The notes under the pieces are model-generated. The model saw nothing but the letters and a program-made list of their open reading frames with translations. It had not been told where the DNA came from and did no database searches. A stretch of 40,990 nucleotides of DNA from Mnemiopsis leidyi (Eukaryota > Ctenophora > Tentaculata > Lobata > Bolinopsidae): the NCBI GenBank assembly GCA_000226015.1, contig JH155942.1, forward strand, positions 50,119 through 91,108, read 5' to 3'. A program made the translations under genes and the position numbers. Of this stretch, positions 1 through 11,831 are shown piece after piece. Each line of letters opens with the position of its first letter. The first letter of the stretch is position 1.

Positions 1-1212
1 CGACTTTTTTGTTAGCCTCATTTTGCCCTCTCATAATGAGAAATCTTCCCTCTTTTCTTCAGATTCTAAATCGCAATGATCAAGAGGTTCAAACTGACAT
101 ACCACCCACTTCATATTTTACTTATAAAGCAATGATAATCACGTCGCAAACCCACCTTTAAAGACATGGTGTTAGCCTCAATTTGACCTCGGCTAAATGT
201 AACCACCATGTGATGAATCAATAGTCCAAAGTCTGAACTAGTGGTGTGTGAAATATTTTTACTCTACCTCAAAAGTCATGGCTGTGACAAACCGACAAAG
301 TCAAATTTCGAAAATTCGTAAAATTTTCGGCGCACAATCCTTATGACAATGATCTACTACCAATTAATGTCAAGCAACGCTGTCACCTGGTATAGACGGT
401 TTGTGATCCCTCCCCAAAAATACCATTCTCAATTGTTTGTATTATTTATGTTTATTTCACTAAGTGTAAACTCCATTTGTTAATGAGCTGTATCTATTGA
501 CAAGGCTAACTGCGTCCAAAATAAACATCAGCGTTGGTTTATGGCGCTAACTATCTAGTTGCTAAGCAGCTCAATATACATAACGAACTGTGGTAAGTTG
601 ATATTTAGTAGATATCAGTGTTCTAGCAATGTCATTACTTCATGGGTAAAAAAGACAATGTTAAAATGTTTACTGAATGTTTACTGCATAGTGAATGATA
701 TTAATGATATTTGAGATGAGCATAGTAATTAAGAAGAATTTCCGGAACGCCATTAACGATGATCAATCAATATTTTGGTTTATTGAATAAGCAATTTGCA
801 CATTAACTCTATTGGAAAAACTCGTGTCCAAAATATTACATTCTTATCATTGTCTTAGTTGGTGTAACATTAATATTGAGGTATCTTTATGTACAGTACA
901 CATTACACAACTTGTGTACAACTTTACTTTTTACAGAGCTACCTTTGTGTGAAGTTATGAAGGGACATTACTTAGTACAAAAGTCAAAAATTACTTGAAG
1001 AGAAAATTCAATTAAAGTCTTCACAATACTCTTCAGAATAGGGCATGTTAAACAAGCAAGTAGGGTAGTGTGTACGTATAAGTAGTTAGTTCATCTAAGT
1101 GCAAATATCAGGTGTAATCGCACATAGCACGTGTAAATGCACATTGCACACGTTATCACACATAGCACATGTTATCACACATTGCTGCATGTGTTAGCGC
1201 ACTATCACTCAC
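1..1212. other. HERC1 intron 11 (partial)
   Basis: Non-coding on both strands as far as I can read. I looked on the minus strand for the next RCC1 blade and found none. Around 1105-1195 there are loosely repeated short motifs of the type CACATAGCACRTG and GTTATCACACAT, a degenerate minisatellite. Confidence 0.6.
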
Positions 1213-4200
1213 CGTCCCCCCAAGTATAAACAGCTCCATCCCTAGTAAGAGCTAGCGTGTGTCCGTCTGAACCTTTAGAAGAGCTGATCTTGACAATGGA
1301 TACAGGGGGATCAAATGAGAGCGGTTTTAGTTGGGCTTGGTTTGTACTGTCACCTGACAATAGAAGGGAGGTAGACATGTCAGAAAAGTTCATTTCGTAC
1401 TATGTTGACAGAATGTACAATCATAACATCTCTCGCATAAAATAGCTGATGAAGAAGAATATCAAAGAGCATGCTATTGCATTCAACAATAAAACAAAAA
1501 TAAGAACTTAAAACAAAGATTTTAAGTGTTTCAGGTTCTAAACTCACCGAGACCTAAACGACCGTAACTTCCTTTTCCACATGCTCGTATTTTCCCATCT
1601 CCACCTGATACAACATGTATTATAAGATGGGTTTAGGCTGCGTTTCCAATCAAGGGGTGAAGAAGAAAAACTGCAGAAACGAGTAAATTGAAAAAGATGC
1701 CTCTAATAGAAGCGAGTGACTTACTGATAGTGAAGGTACAGTACTGTCCAGCTTCTACGTACTGGGATCCCCCGAAACTCTCTGTCTGTTTTGCAACCAG
1801 TATCTTCTCTTGACTTCCTTCCGCTAACTGATGACATAGTGTTCAGAAATATATCAGTGTGTCTGTGTATTTGTGTTACGTGTGTGGTGTTTGTGTCTGT
1901 GTTTGGGTTTGTGTATGTGTTTTTGTCAGTGTGTGTGTGTGTATGTCACATACAGTATGTGTGTCTATGTCTGTTTCTGAGTCTATGTCTGTATCTGTGT
2001 CTATGTCTGTATCTGTGTCTATGTCTGTGTCTTTGTGTCTGTGTAAGTGTCTATGTGTCTGTGTAAGTGTCTATGTCTGTCTGTGTCTGTGTCTGTCTGT
2101 GTCTGTATGCACTATTTACCTGGTGTGAGCTGTTAGAACCCCAGATATACACGTCAGAAGGCATGACGGGGTCACTGTCCGGCTTACTCTCACATCTCAT
2201 ACACATGTCGATGTAGTTAGTCGCTGTAGTACACACCTTTAGGGAGAGAGTTATTTGTGAGGGAAAAAAATTTGGGATAAAACTGTTAAGTATGGAGAAT
2301 TTTCTAAAATCCCAAAAGTTCATTCAGGCAAATAGGTATGTCACCTAAGTTGTCAGTTGTGCAAAGTTGTAAACGATCCAAAACTTGATAATGTACAAAA
2401 CAGTCAGTACTATATTGCATGTGATTTTTGTAGGGCAACCTTACGTGGGTTTTTTATCCTATAATTGTTATATTTTCACTGCTGAACTTTCTGTGTATGA
2501 AAATAGTCATATCTGTTTATCTGCCTCATATATCATGATTCTGGCATTAAGGCGGTAGTTAAAAGGCCAGTAAAGAATTAAGAATTTCATGTATAACATT
2601 TCAATCATCCGTACATACAAGTAAAAAAAAAATTTATTACCCAATATATGGTGTACGTACGATAGTCGGTATTATAGTTAGACTATAAATAGAAACAACT
2701 GCATTGTGTACATTGCACTTGTTGACACTTATAGCTACAGGTGCACAGTGATGTACATTGATAATTGAATCTGTGCAGTGATGTGGAGTATAAATTAGGC
2801 ACTAAGCAACCGGCAAGCATTACAATTTATCACACCTACAAAATAAGTCTAAAAGCGGTCTGAACACAAAATCTTGAGTTTTCAAAAAACTTATACATTT
2901 TATAGGGTATGTATACATTTTATAAGGTACATTTTATTGGGTAGTTTAGGGTATGTTTCAAGATTTCAGTAATTAGTAAAAGACCAGAGAAAACGAGCTG
3001 CAACCTCTCCAAGCACTTACATGTTTCATGAGAGCAGTAGCAGCTTCATTTAATGTCACCTCCTCTTTACCTCCAAACGAGCCCATCTCCAAACTCGGAC
3101 TACATTCGATCTGTTGTACGACCTGATAAAGTTAGTGTGGCATGTAACTTACTGTGACATGTAGATTGTAGGGCTAGATCTGTTGTACGACCTGATAAAG
3201 TAGTGTGACATGTAAGTTACTGTGACATGTAGATTGTAGGGCTAGATCTGGCTGTTGTACGACCTGATAAAGTAAGTGTGGCATGTAACTTACTGTGACA
3301 TGTAGATTGTAGGGCTAGATCTGTTGTACGACCTGATAAAGTTAGTGTGACATGTAAGTTACTGTGACATGTAGATTGTAGGGCTAGATCTGTTGTACGA
3401 CCTGATAAAGTTAGTGTGACATGTAAGTTACTGTGACATGTAGATTGTAGGGCTAGATCTGTTGTACGACCTGATAAAGTTAGTGTGACATGTAAGTTAC
3501 TGTGACATGTAAATTGTAGGGCTAGATCTGTTGTACGACCTGATAAAGTTAGTGTGACATGTAAGTTACTGTGACATGTAAATTGTAGGGCTAGATCTGA
3601 TAAAAATCATCATGTTATGTCTAATAATACCTACTAATTGAGATGTTGATGCAGCTGTAAACTCTATTTTATTTGAATGCAAATTTACAATATTATAAAT
3701 CCAAGAAAATCCTAAAATGATTCCAATACTTTCTGACAATTAAGTTTGACACGGAAGAGTATACACGGCCCACGGGTCACGGAAGTACATCTAATTGGTA
3801 CACAATAAAATTAGGTTCCTCTCCTGTTTTATGTGTTACTCCATAACACACCTGGTTGAGCAGCTGGACAGATATCATGACACCCTGAGTGCTGCTGCTG
3901 CGCGCCATCAGCACCCACGCAAGGACGGAGTGGAGGGAGCCGCGCTGGATCACCAAACACAACAACACTTCGGCGGCTAACTGTCGTCCGTACGCATCTG
4001 CACTTGATTTACCGTGTACCGTGTTTTGTAGAAACTGACAAATCTGTAGGGGGTGTAGGTATTGCTTAGCAGCCATGTACGATTACTTAACTTCATAGAG
4101 TTTCATCAAGCTTAATTTGATCTCTTTTTACTATTTGATGAGGGTGATAATATATTCATAACTTGCGAATGAAATATTGAAAAATTCCTAAGCCATTAAC

Positions 4201-6023
4201 ATTGGCAGTAAACTTAGAGCAATGGTTTTCTGCCAACCTAAGCAGTTTAAAAGATAATTTGTAAACTCCAAATCCAGTTTTACAAACCTGACTCAGAGTC
4301 TGACTGCCGAGAGGTGGAATCTTGGTGTCCATGGCGAGAGAGAGGGGCGGTAATGCTGACAAGAGATCACGTGCAGTGATCAGAACATCGTTACTCAGAC
4401 TGTAAGTCTCGGCTTGTAGCTGGGAATGTGTCTGCACCTGTGACTGGACCCAGGATTGTTTGAGAAGCGAGAACATGAGGGACAGTCCTGAAAGATGGGT
4501 TTGGACTTGTATTGATCACTGACATTGTTTCAGGCTTGTATTGATCATTGACATTGTTTCAGGCAGGTTTTATCGCTGTGCACTTGTACAGAAACAACAA
4601 GTTTATCATTGAACTGTTAACTCCGAAATACCGCTCATTGTTTGTTGTCTATCTGAGAAGTCCCAGAAAGCCATATTAATGGATAGTATCTTGAATTTTA
4701 TTAGATTTTTACACATGAATCATAGTTACACTGAGAAATATGATCATGCATTTTGATATTCTGTACCTGTTTTGAGTCCAAGCTCAAGAAGTAGGCCATT
4801 GCCAGTTGGCGTGTGAAGAACTTCTGAGTTTGACAAGTCTACACTAGACTCACTAGAGCTGGATAACTTTGTTTCCGCTTTTATTGCATCCTGTTTAGTA
4901 TTTTACATACATGGTAGTTTTAGATAACTAAACAAATAAACACTGGTTAAATGCTGAGGAAGCAAAATTATCATAAAATCAGTAATTCAGGTTCATAAGA
5001 AATACTATCTATAAACTAAATAACTATCATAATAATCCATTGCTTGTCTGACTGTTTTGGGAAAATTTTCATTCAGTAAACTAAATAACTACTACATCTA
5101 AGCTAAATAACTACTACATTAATATGTAAACAAATAATATAATCCTGTTCATTGAATAGACTAATATGGGGTATCTGACCTGATGGTACTTGTGTGACAC
5201 AGCAAATAGAATTCTCTCGTGAAGGAGTTGCTTCTTGCTTATGTACTGCGAGAAAAGTGTTGTGCTAGATATGTGTCTAGCAAGCTCATCCTCACTTAGA
5301 AGAATCTTATTTATCAGTTCCTGAAAATACATGTTGAACAATTCAATTGGCAAAAAATCATTTATTTCAGTTTAACCTATTTTTCAAAAGAAAATTTGAT
5401 CGCTTTCTTTAAAATAAAACTATTCATGTTTGGAGTGTTGATGTATAATATACCCATATCTGCCTGCAATGGTAGAATCGTATTCAGATTTATCCTATTC
5501 TTTGCAACAGGCATAGTACATAGTAATATTTTTGGACAATTTACCTAGTGTTACAACTAGTATAATACAGGTTTACCTTTTTGTCATCTTCAGTGGGTTT
5601 TCTAGGATCTAATTCAATAAACTGTACACCAGCAGTGTCTATACAAAGTCCAGGTGTGTACACAACCTATAAATGTATTATGTTCACCTTCTGAGTTCTG
5701 AGTAAGATTAATAGTTGATGCAATCAACTGAATATCAATGGTAAAATACATTCATAGATAACAGAATTAGGACCATTAGTTGTAGGACCATTGTTAATGT
5801 ACAATAAATTAATTTTATGTTTTTGATTCGTCCTTGATTCCTTGATTCCTAGATAGAACAAAAATTATAATCTGATTTAAATTGAATTGAAATGCCAAAC
5901 CTCTTTACTGTGGAGGAGTTTATTGAAGTGGTAGTCAGTCCTAGACAAATCTACAAGGTCTGAGGTGCTTGTCTCCACCCACTTTGTGTTCAGGAGCTCT
6001 TGAGGAGTAAGTTTGGCAGGCAT
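1213..6023 (-). CDS. HERC1: HERC1 orthologue, N-terminal 11 coding exons (partial, runs off the left edge)
   Basis: Giant HECT/RCC1 protein: an E3 ubiquitin ligase family member with RCC1-like domains, cytosolic and membrane-trafficking associated in vertebrates. Coding exons (minus strand, in order): 6023-5901, 5666-5577, 5320-5180, 4890-4767, 4487-4288, 4043-3852, 3110-3021, 2236-2120, 1827-1725, 1604-1548, 1353-1213. All have AG/GT borders and matching phases; they give about 459 residues. Stretches close to human HERC1 include LLSALPPLSLAMDTKIPP (exon 5), GRQLAAEVLLCLVIQRGSL (exon 6), DVYIWGSNSSHQ (residues about 348-359, start of RCC1-like domain 1), EAGQYCTF, GKGSYGRLGLGD and SSSKGSDGHTLALT. 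The start ATG at 6023 gives MPAKLTPQELLNTKWVE, placed like the human start. The next exon, expected to begin with the following RCC1 blade, is not found in 1-1212. The HECT end lies outside the window. Orthology is confident; exon ends are hand-derived. Confidence 0.93.
1855..2107. repeat. TGTC/TG-type microsatellite in HERC1 intron 8
   Basis: About 250 bp of imperfect GTGTCT, TCTATG and TG repeats in the plus-strand reading. It ends roughly a dozen bases from the 5' splice site of HERC1 exon 8 (exon end 2120). Plus-strand ORFs here (Val/Cys/Leu/Ser runs) are translations of the repeat, not genes. Confidence 0.9.
3108..3599. repeat. 69-bp minisatellite, 7 copies, carrying copies of a splice acceptor
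   Basis: Units start at 3108, 3177, 3245, 3318, 3387, 3456 and 3525. Each contains GATCTGTTGTACGACCTG, GTGACATGTAAGTTACTG and GATTGTAGGGCTA-type blocks. Copy 3 has a 4-base insertion. Copy 1 overlaps the 3' splice site of HERC1 exon 7: read on the minus strand it is GTCGTACAACAG followed by the exon start ATCG. Six of the seven units therefore carry a near-identical acceptor plus the first three exon bases. Confidence 0.93.
4506..4563. repeat. 29-bp direct tandem duplication in HERC1 intron 4
   Basis: Two adjacent 29-bp copies (4506-4534 and 4535-4563) differ at one base. They lie just upstream, in the sense of transcription, of HERC1 exon 5, which starts at 4487. Confidence 0.85.
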
Positions 6024-6103
6024 TTTTCATCACTGTCATTGCATTCCTAGGATGATTTTGTCTACTTGAAAGAGGGCTGTTTAACTATTACAAATTGGTG
6101 ACT

Positions 6104-6240
6104 CACAGTGAACAACATAGGACATTTCAATTGGACCAATTGTGTGCCGGCATATAAAAAGTGTGCCCAAATTGAACTATGGGTCCTGTCCAATGACCAT
6201 GCAATGGGTCCTGTAAAACATCCTATGTTGGTCACAGTTA
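6104..6240. repeat. Short hairpin/MITE-like inverted repeat element
   Basis: The left arm CAACATAGGACATTT (from 6113) is matched in inverted orientation by AACATCCTATGTTG (to about 6231). Partial pairing extends outward (CAGTGAA against GGTCACAG). The total is about 135 bp with no ORF, resembling a small non-autonomous DNA element or a foldback, in the HERC1 5' flank. No clear target duplication was found. Confidence 0.4.
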
Positions 6241-6569
6241 AGCTGAGTTACTGGAGAAGTGACATAGCATAGATGTCGTGAACAATTCATAGAAGTTCAG
6301 TCAGGGGGTTAGGGAGAGTTAATCTGGAACCAACAATTGAACAAAATTGAAATATAATTTGAAGCACTCAGTTACAGGGATGGAGGCACATGCTAACAGT
6401 TTTGAGAGTGCTATCTTATCAGTGACACTGTGCTAGGCAGTTGGTTTTCCAAATTTCAGTCCCATACAGAACTCCTAGCACAATCAACTCAGCTGTAGTT
6501 TTGACCCTGGCAAATATATAAGGTAGGTATGATTCTACAATTAATTTGACAAGGCAATAGTGTGATAGA

Positions 6570-7100
6570 ATGACTCCTTTTTATGCTATCAAAATCAATG
6601 AAATATACTCTATTAGTGATCAGGGTAGCTCTGGTTGTAAAATGAGTCCATTTAGATCGCTGCAGGCGAAATATTTTAGAAATTTGGCACATTTCAGATA
6701 CCTTAGGAGCGATTTCTTGATAAGAGTTGTTGGAAAGGGGAGGGGGCAAATGACACATTGGCCCCTTAGTCCAAATATTCGAGAGGGTCATAGCACCTTG
6801 GCCCCTCTGTTGTTTTAAAATCACAATTATATCGAAATTCCCCAGAATTCGTACTTTAAGAAAAAATCCCACAGGAAGCTCAAACTTTTAAACTTTATAC
6901 GAGTTCAGAAAAGCATATATCAATTAAACTGTTGGTATAAGTAGTACACATAAGACAGTGGAAAGGGTACATTTGCCAAAACATTAGAGGAACGAGTCTA
7001 TTCAGCCTGCCACAGACGAAAAATTTGAAAATTTGGCATGTGTCGGATAGCTTAAAAGCAATTTCTTAATATAAGTTGTTGAAATTTAGGGGGGTCAAGT
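6570..7100. repeat. Diverged direct duplication of about 85 bp
   Basis: The segment around 6668-6755 (AAATTTGGCACATTTCAGAT, then GCGATTTCTTGATAAGAGTT) recurs diverged at about 7018-7102 (AAATTTGGCATGTGTCGGAT, then GCAATTTCTTAATATAAGTT). Both copies end in a G-rich stretch followed by CAARTGA. The second is followed by a run of 11 C at 7109-7119. This may be an old dispersed repeat family; no coding content is supported. Confidence 0.55.
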
Positions 7101-7439
7101 GATACCTACCCCCCCCCCCATCCAAACTCTGTGTTGATACTTGATCTACAAATACCAAATACAATCCTAGAATAGCGAGGTAAATAAGAAGCTCAGCTTG
7201 AGTCAAATCGAAGGCCACTGATGAATTCTCAGGTGGAAACTGTCAAAGTGCATACAGCATATCAAAAATCATGATCCATGGCTGCTTATAGCTTCAACGC
7301 CCTTGTAGAGAAGCAGTTTAGGAAAAAGAAGATTATTTACGACTTTTGTGACTACTTGCAATTTGTAAGATAAGCAGGAAATGTCGTGAAACCTAGTGCT
7401 AGCGATTTCCTTAGCTGGAAGAGTGCAGGTTTGTCTCAA

Positions 7440-9000
7440 AGCAATGAGTCAATGGAATCCCGCACACTTCTCGTAAAAGCGCGCGCAGTGATCAGTGATG
7501 CTGCATTGCTTCGCTGCCGGGCCGCGCCACGCGCTTCGCGCGCGGGGGGCTGCCGCGCCGCGGCAGCAGGTCAGACAACGTCTGACAACAGTGATGGCAG
7601 TGACAGAAGGTTATCAACCTACATGACGTAATTCAAAGCGAATAGAGAATAAAATGTCCAAAGGGTGCGCGCTGCCGTACAACACGAGCTAGAGTGTAGA
7701 GCTGGCTTTGCTGTCTTAGCAAACCTCAGACCTGTCCAATTTGGAGCCGCGCTTGCAAAGCCAACATAGCCCGGCTCTGTTGCTCGCGCTGCGCGCGCCT
7801 TATACTTATAGGCGCTGTTGCGTCCGTCCTTCTTTCGCGCTAAGCTTGACGAGATGATATCCGTCTAACGTTCGCCAGGAGAGCAGCAAGCTGCGAGCCG
7901 CGCGCGCGCGCGAATCGGGTAACACTTTGAAAACGCTAACTTCGCACATGGGGATTTACGTGTTTAGCAAGAGCTTTAACGGGCGAGGCCAGAAATGCGT
8001 GAGAGCGCGTGATGGCCGCACACACACACACGCACGGCGCGGACGTGACTCTACTGCACTAGTTTACAGTTTACGGCGAACAACATCAAACATAAATTAC
8101 GTTTTACAAGACCCATTGCGCGCCAACACTCATATATCTGTTTCCACTATCCTGTTTTCTCTTTCCAGTTCAATTTTCCTCTCTCAGTCTTTCCATCATC
8201 CATGCTTTTTTTTTCATTTTCCTCCCTCCACTCTTCATTCTCAGTCTCAGCTCCTTTTATCTCTTCCCACCTTTTATAGCTCTATTCTTTTCAACATCTT
8301 TTCTCTATTTTCCTTGTTGAGGTGTTACCCGACTTGCGCGCGGCTCGCAGCTTAACTTGATGCTTTCTCAACGGGCGATGCGCTTCTAGAATTTTTTCGA
8401 AATTCATAGACGCGCCAGTTTCTGTTGCCTGGCCAGAAATGCGTAAGAGCGCGTGAATATGGCCGCGACAGTAGGTTATCAACCTACAAGCTGCTCTCCT
8501 GTTAGTGTTAGAACGTTAGACGGATATCATCACGTCAATATTTTCCTTTCTCTATTGTCTGACTTTGTCCGACCCTCATCGATGTCGAAGCTAATAGAGA
8601 ATATGAATAAAATTAAAATGTCGGGAGGGAGCGCGCTACCGCCCAATTTCTCAACTCTTCTCTTTCTCCTCTTTCACGTGTCACCATCTGTCTCTCTTCA
8701 CTTTCTTAGTAAACTTTATTCTCTTTACACTAATTTCTTTACTTTTCTTTTCTCTCTTTGACGAATTGATAGTGATACCTTTATCCGTCTCCGGTCTACC
8801 ATTCTTATTCACCAATAGCTCGTTCAGCTATGAGATTCGAGAATCGGGTGTATAACTGCGACAATTCTTTCAAAGTATACCATCTACTCATCTCTCCATT
8901 CTCATCTATCCCGACTCTAGCAGCTCAAAGCTGAACGTTAGAACAGTGAACGAATATAATCTCGTCAAGTCACCCTCTTCACTTTCCTCTCCCTATTCGG
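7440..9000. repeat. GC-rich mosaic of direct and inverted repeat modules upstream of HERC1
   Basis: GGTTATCAACCTACA occurs at 7609 and 8474, each followed later by AATAGAGAATA and a GCGCGCT block. CCAGAAATGCGTRAGAGCGC occurs at about 7989 and 8432. The 7845-7905 segment (GATGATATCCGTCTAACGTT, then GAGAGCAGCAAGCTGCGAGC) reappears inverted in pieces at 8335-8355 and 8486-8535, with a weaker copy near 8935-8975. CpG-rich tracts (7500-7567, 7780-7910) contrast with the AT-rich surroundings. Pyrimidine-rich runs (8155-8320, 8650-8760) separate modules. It may include the HERC1 promoter or an untranslated first exon, but I cannot place one. Confidence 0.6.
7549..7567. repeat. Perfect GC-rich hairpin (9-bp stem)
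   Basis: GCTGCCGCG, one base, then CGCGGCAGC: a perfect inverted repeat with a single-base spacer inside the CpG-rich patch. Confidence 0.85.
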
Positions 9001-10740
9001 ATTCCCTACTCTGCTTTCTCGAGGGTTATGAAGCTTTGTGCACTTCCTCATTTCTCTTGACCTGATCGCTGATTAACATAATGTTAGTGCTACCGTTTCG
9101 GTCAATTTACTTTTAGCCTTACCTTCAGCATTGAGCACTTTGTCAAACCAATAGTCAACAATTCTGTTGAGGCGTGTGCACTTGCAAAGCAGGCTTAACA
9201 CAATGAAGTTTGTTAGGAAATTGCAATTAATGGATGTTCAAGACAAATTAGATTTAAATGATGCGGTTATTTACGGGTTCAACTTCAATATAATTTTAGT
9301 TACTTCGGATGTTGCCAACATTAACAACACTTATAAAAAACCTTCGCATATTCACACCATTCCCTTGTATATTTAAATTGTATTCTTTTGTAATTCAAAT
9401 TGCCTTGCCTTGCAGACGCATTGATAATATTTGAAATATATCTAATCTACTCGTTTGTAGTGGCAGTGCAATCTTATAGGTTTAATTAACACTTCGAGTG
9501 AAACATGAAAGTCCAACACATGTTGACCGTTATTGTGCAGTAATGCAGAGAATACGAAGTTGCAATTATGGTTTATGGCGATACTTAACTTCTAAAAGTT
9601 CTATACCACTACTAAGTAACTATAGTACCATGAGCATTGAGCATGCGAGAGAGTTGGTCTGTTGTGACTGTAAGTGTAATCTATTTGTCAAGTCCTCTAA
9701 AGAGAAACACTTGCCAATTTTAGTATCGATCCGAAGAAACAGGAGCTCTCACTCTCTTTCTCCCACAGAGCAAACACTCTCGCCTGCATGCAGACTCGGC
9801 ACAGTACAGGAAGCATTACTTTGCTCTATGTATTATGAGTTCTTTATAGCCCTCTCTCAATTGGTCACTTAGTGTCACGTGGCCAAAACTTAGCTACCTG
9901 ATTGGACAGGGGGTCTCAGTCCTCTCCTTATTATTAGAGAGTGTGTATATTTAGCAGATGCAGTTCGTGTCGTTAATATCGACTTTGTAGCACAAATGGT
10001 TCCGGTTCCAAGATCTGATGATATTTCTTGCGACATTTTTAGATAGTTGTTGGTACTTGTTGCTGCGAAGGGCATTTGATAATTGATCGTTCTTAATTGG
10101 ACGGTCACTTGATTATATTTGAGAAAGGAGAACGCCTAGGGTTTCATCTCTTGTACTTGTAGTTTCATCTAAATCTAAGCCAACTGCCAACATGCCAAGG
10201 GCACTCAAGATTTTCATTAAGATGTAATCACGCTATATTCCATATTCGAATTAAATGACTAATTATAATCATAGATATAATGGGAAAACAAAAAATTCTC
10301 GCTTTGACTGTCGTTACTAATACTACTACTGATTTTTTACTTTATCTAGTACCTACACTATACTATAAACAAACTATAGTCTTTCAGAAATGTAATATCA
10401 AAATTATTTTCAAGAATGTTTATTAGTTAGACCGGCTGTAGTAGACTTCTATCTGGTACATTCGTGTTAAACACAAGGAAAGTTTTTAAAACACCATGTT
10501 AGCACACCGTGAAAGTGATGATTTCTTAGTCTTACTTTCTGACTTAATACCTTAATACTAATGCTAGAACTTAAAGTAAATGTAAAACTTAAAGTAAAAC
10601 TTAAAGTAAATGTAAAAAACTTTCTATTTATACACATATACATTATACTAACCAGCATGTGTACTTGCATCTAACTGCTAAGTGAACTAACGTTTTGCAA
10701 AACAGAAGAATTAACCAAGATCTAGCTCTCTCAACAGTTA
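9001..10740. other. Intergenic stretch without supported genes
   Basis: I see no coding exon family or RNA gene here. Open frames (for example a plus-strand one at 9498-9872, 124 codons) match nothing I recognise and lack supporting context. A CCAAT/CACGTG cluster lies at 9860-9905 (listed separately). Short AAACTTAAAGTAAATGT repeats occur at 10565-10620. Confidence 0.5.
9860..9905. promoter_or_regulatory. CACGTG E-box flanked by two CCAAT boxes (cluster 1)
   Basis: ATTGG (inverted CCAAT) at 9860-9864, CACGTG at 9876-9881 in TCACGTGG context, and ATTGG at 9901-9905. NF-Y binds CCAAT; bHLH-zip factors of the USF/TFE/MYC type bind CACGTG. The regulatory role is inferred from motif clustering only. 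Confidence 0.4.
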
Positions 10741-10758
10741 CCGTTCTATATGGGGAGT

Positions 10759-10796
10759 ATTACTACTACTACTACTATAGTAGTAGTACTAGTAGT
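10759..10796. repeat. (TAC)n/(GTA)n cruciform-capable microsatellite
   Basis: An ACTACTACTA run is followed at a CTATAG centre by TAGTAGTAGT. The two arms are complementary, so the site can fold as a hairpin. Confidence 0.8.
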
Positions 10797-10870
10797 GGTG
10801 CATTAATCATCCTTAACCTTTGCAGTCTGCAGTGCCTGTATGCACATGCAGCTAGTACTATTTTAATATA

Positions 10871-11278
10871 ATCTAGATCACTTATCTAGATATCTAGATC
10901 ACTTATCTAGATATCTAGATCACTTATCTAGACATCTAGATCACTTACCTAGATATCTAGATCACTTATCTAGATATCTAGATCACTTATCTAGATATCT
11001 AGATCACTATCTAGATATCTAGATCACTTATCTAGATATCTAGATCACTTATCTAGATATCTAGATCACTTATCTGGATATCTAGATCACTTATCTGGAT
11101 ATCTAGATCACTTATCTAGATATCTAGATCACTTATCTAGATATCTAGATCACTTATCTAGACATCTAGATCACTTATTTAGATATCTAGATCACTCATC
11201 TGNNNNNNNNNNNNNNNNNNNNNNNNTCACTTATCTAGATATCTAGTATCACTTATCTAGATATCTAGATCACTTATC
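10871..11278. repeat. 21-bp palindromic satellite array
   Basis: About 19 units of ATCTAGATATCTAGATCACTT with few substitutions. The core ATCTAGATATCTAGAT is a perfect 16-bp palindrome, so each unit and the whole array can self-pair. A 24-base gap of N at 11203-11226 interrupts it. No unique spacers separate the units, so it is a satellite and not a CRISPR array. Confidence 0.95.
11203..11226. other. Assembly gap (24 N)
   Basis: A run of N inside the 21-bp satellite; it probably marks unresolved copy number. Confidence 0.99.
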
Positions 11279-11805
11279 GTCAACTGCTCTGTTTTATTTT
11301 TACTGTAGCTTTGCAGGTAATAGTTTCCGAAAATTTTCTCCTGTCTTAAGTTGTGGGGAAGTATATACGATTAATTGTTAATTGCTCTTGTAAGGTAGAA
11401 GTAGTAGGCATGTAAGGAGTAACATGTGCAGGTATTTTTTCACTGTAGCCGTCGTGGAATTCCATTAGCGGTATTTGTGGCAGAAATTGTATTTACAGTG
11501 TATCTTAGCAGAGGGTAGATCAGAGAAGCTTCTTTGACTTTTGAATTTGAGAGATGGATATCTAGCGTCCGACTGAGACCTTTTTAAGCGGGCACAATTC
11601 TTGTTTTTTCTCAAAAGTGCGGCCGCACTACCCCCGATTTATACACATACTTTGCACGAATACAGATCGTGTATCTAACACATTTCTCTTTGTCCAACTG
11701 TTTGACAGCCGACATCTGACAAATAGGATCTGTCGTGGTCTGGTCCAGATCATCATATCGGGAATGAAAATTAGATTTCCTCATCTATGCGTGACCATGG
11801 TGATG

Positions 11806-11831
11806 TGACGTAACCAGAGTGACGTCACGTG
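11806..11831. promoter_or_regulatory. CRE-like and E-box cluster
   Basis: TGACGTAA at 11806-11813, a full CRE TGACGTCA at 11820-11827, and CACGTG overlapping it at 11826-11831. These are typical CREB/ATF and bHLH-zip sites. No transcript start can be assigned. Confidence 0.4.

Noticed and set aside
1791..2128. Two overlapping Val/Cys/Ser-rich ORFs
   Set aside because: Translations of the microsatellite in HERC1 intron 8.
10871..11278. CRISPR-like array
   Set aside because: Units are head-to-tail with no unique spacers and the DNA is animal.
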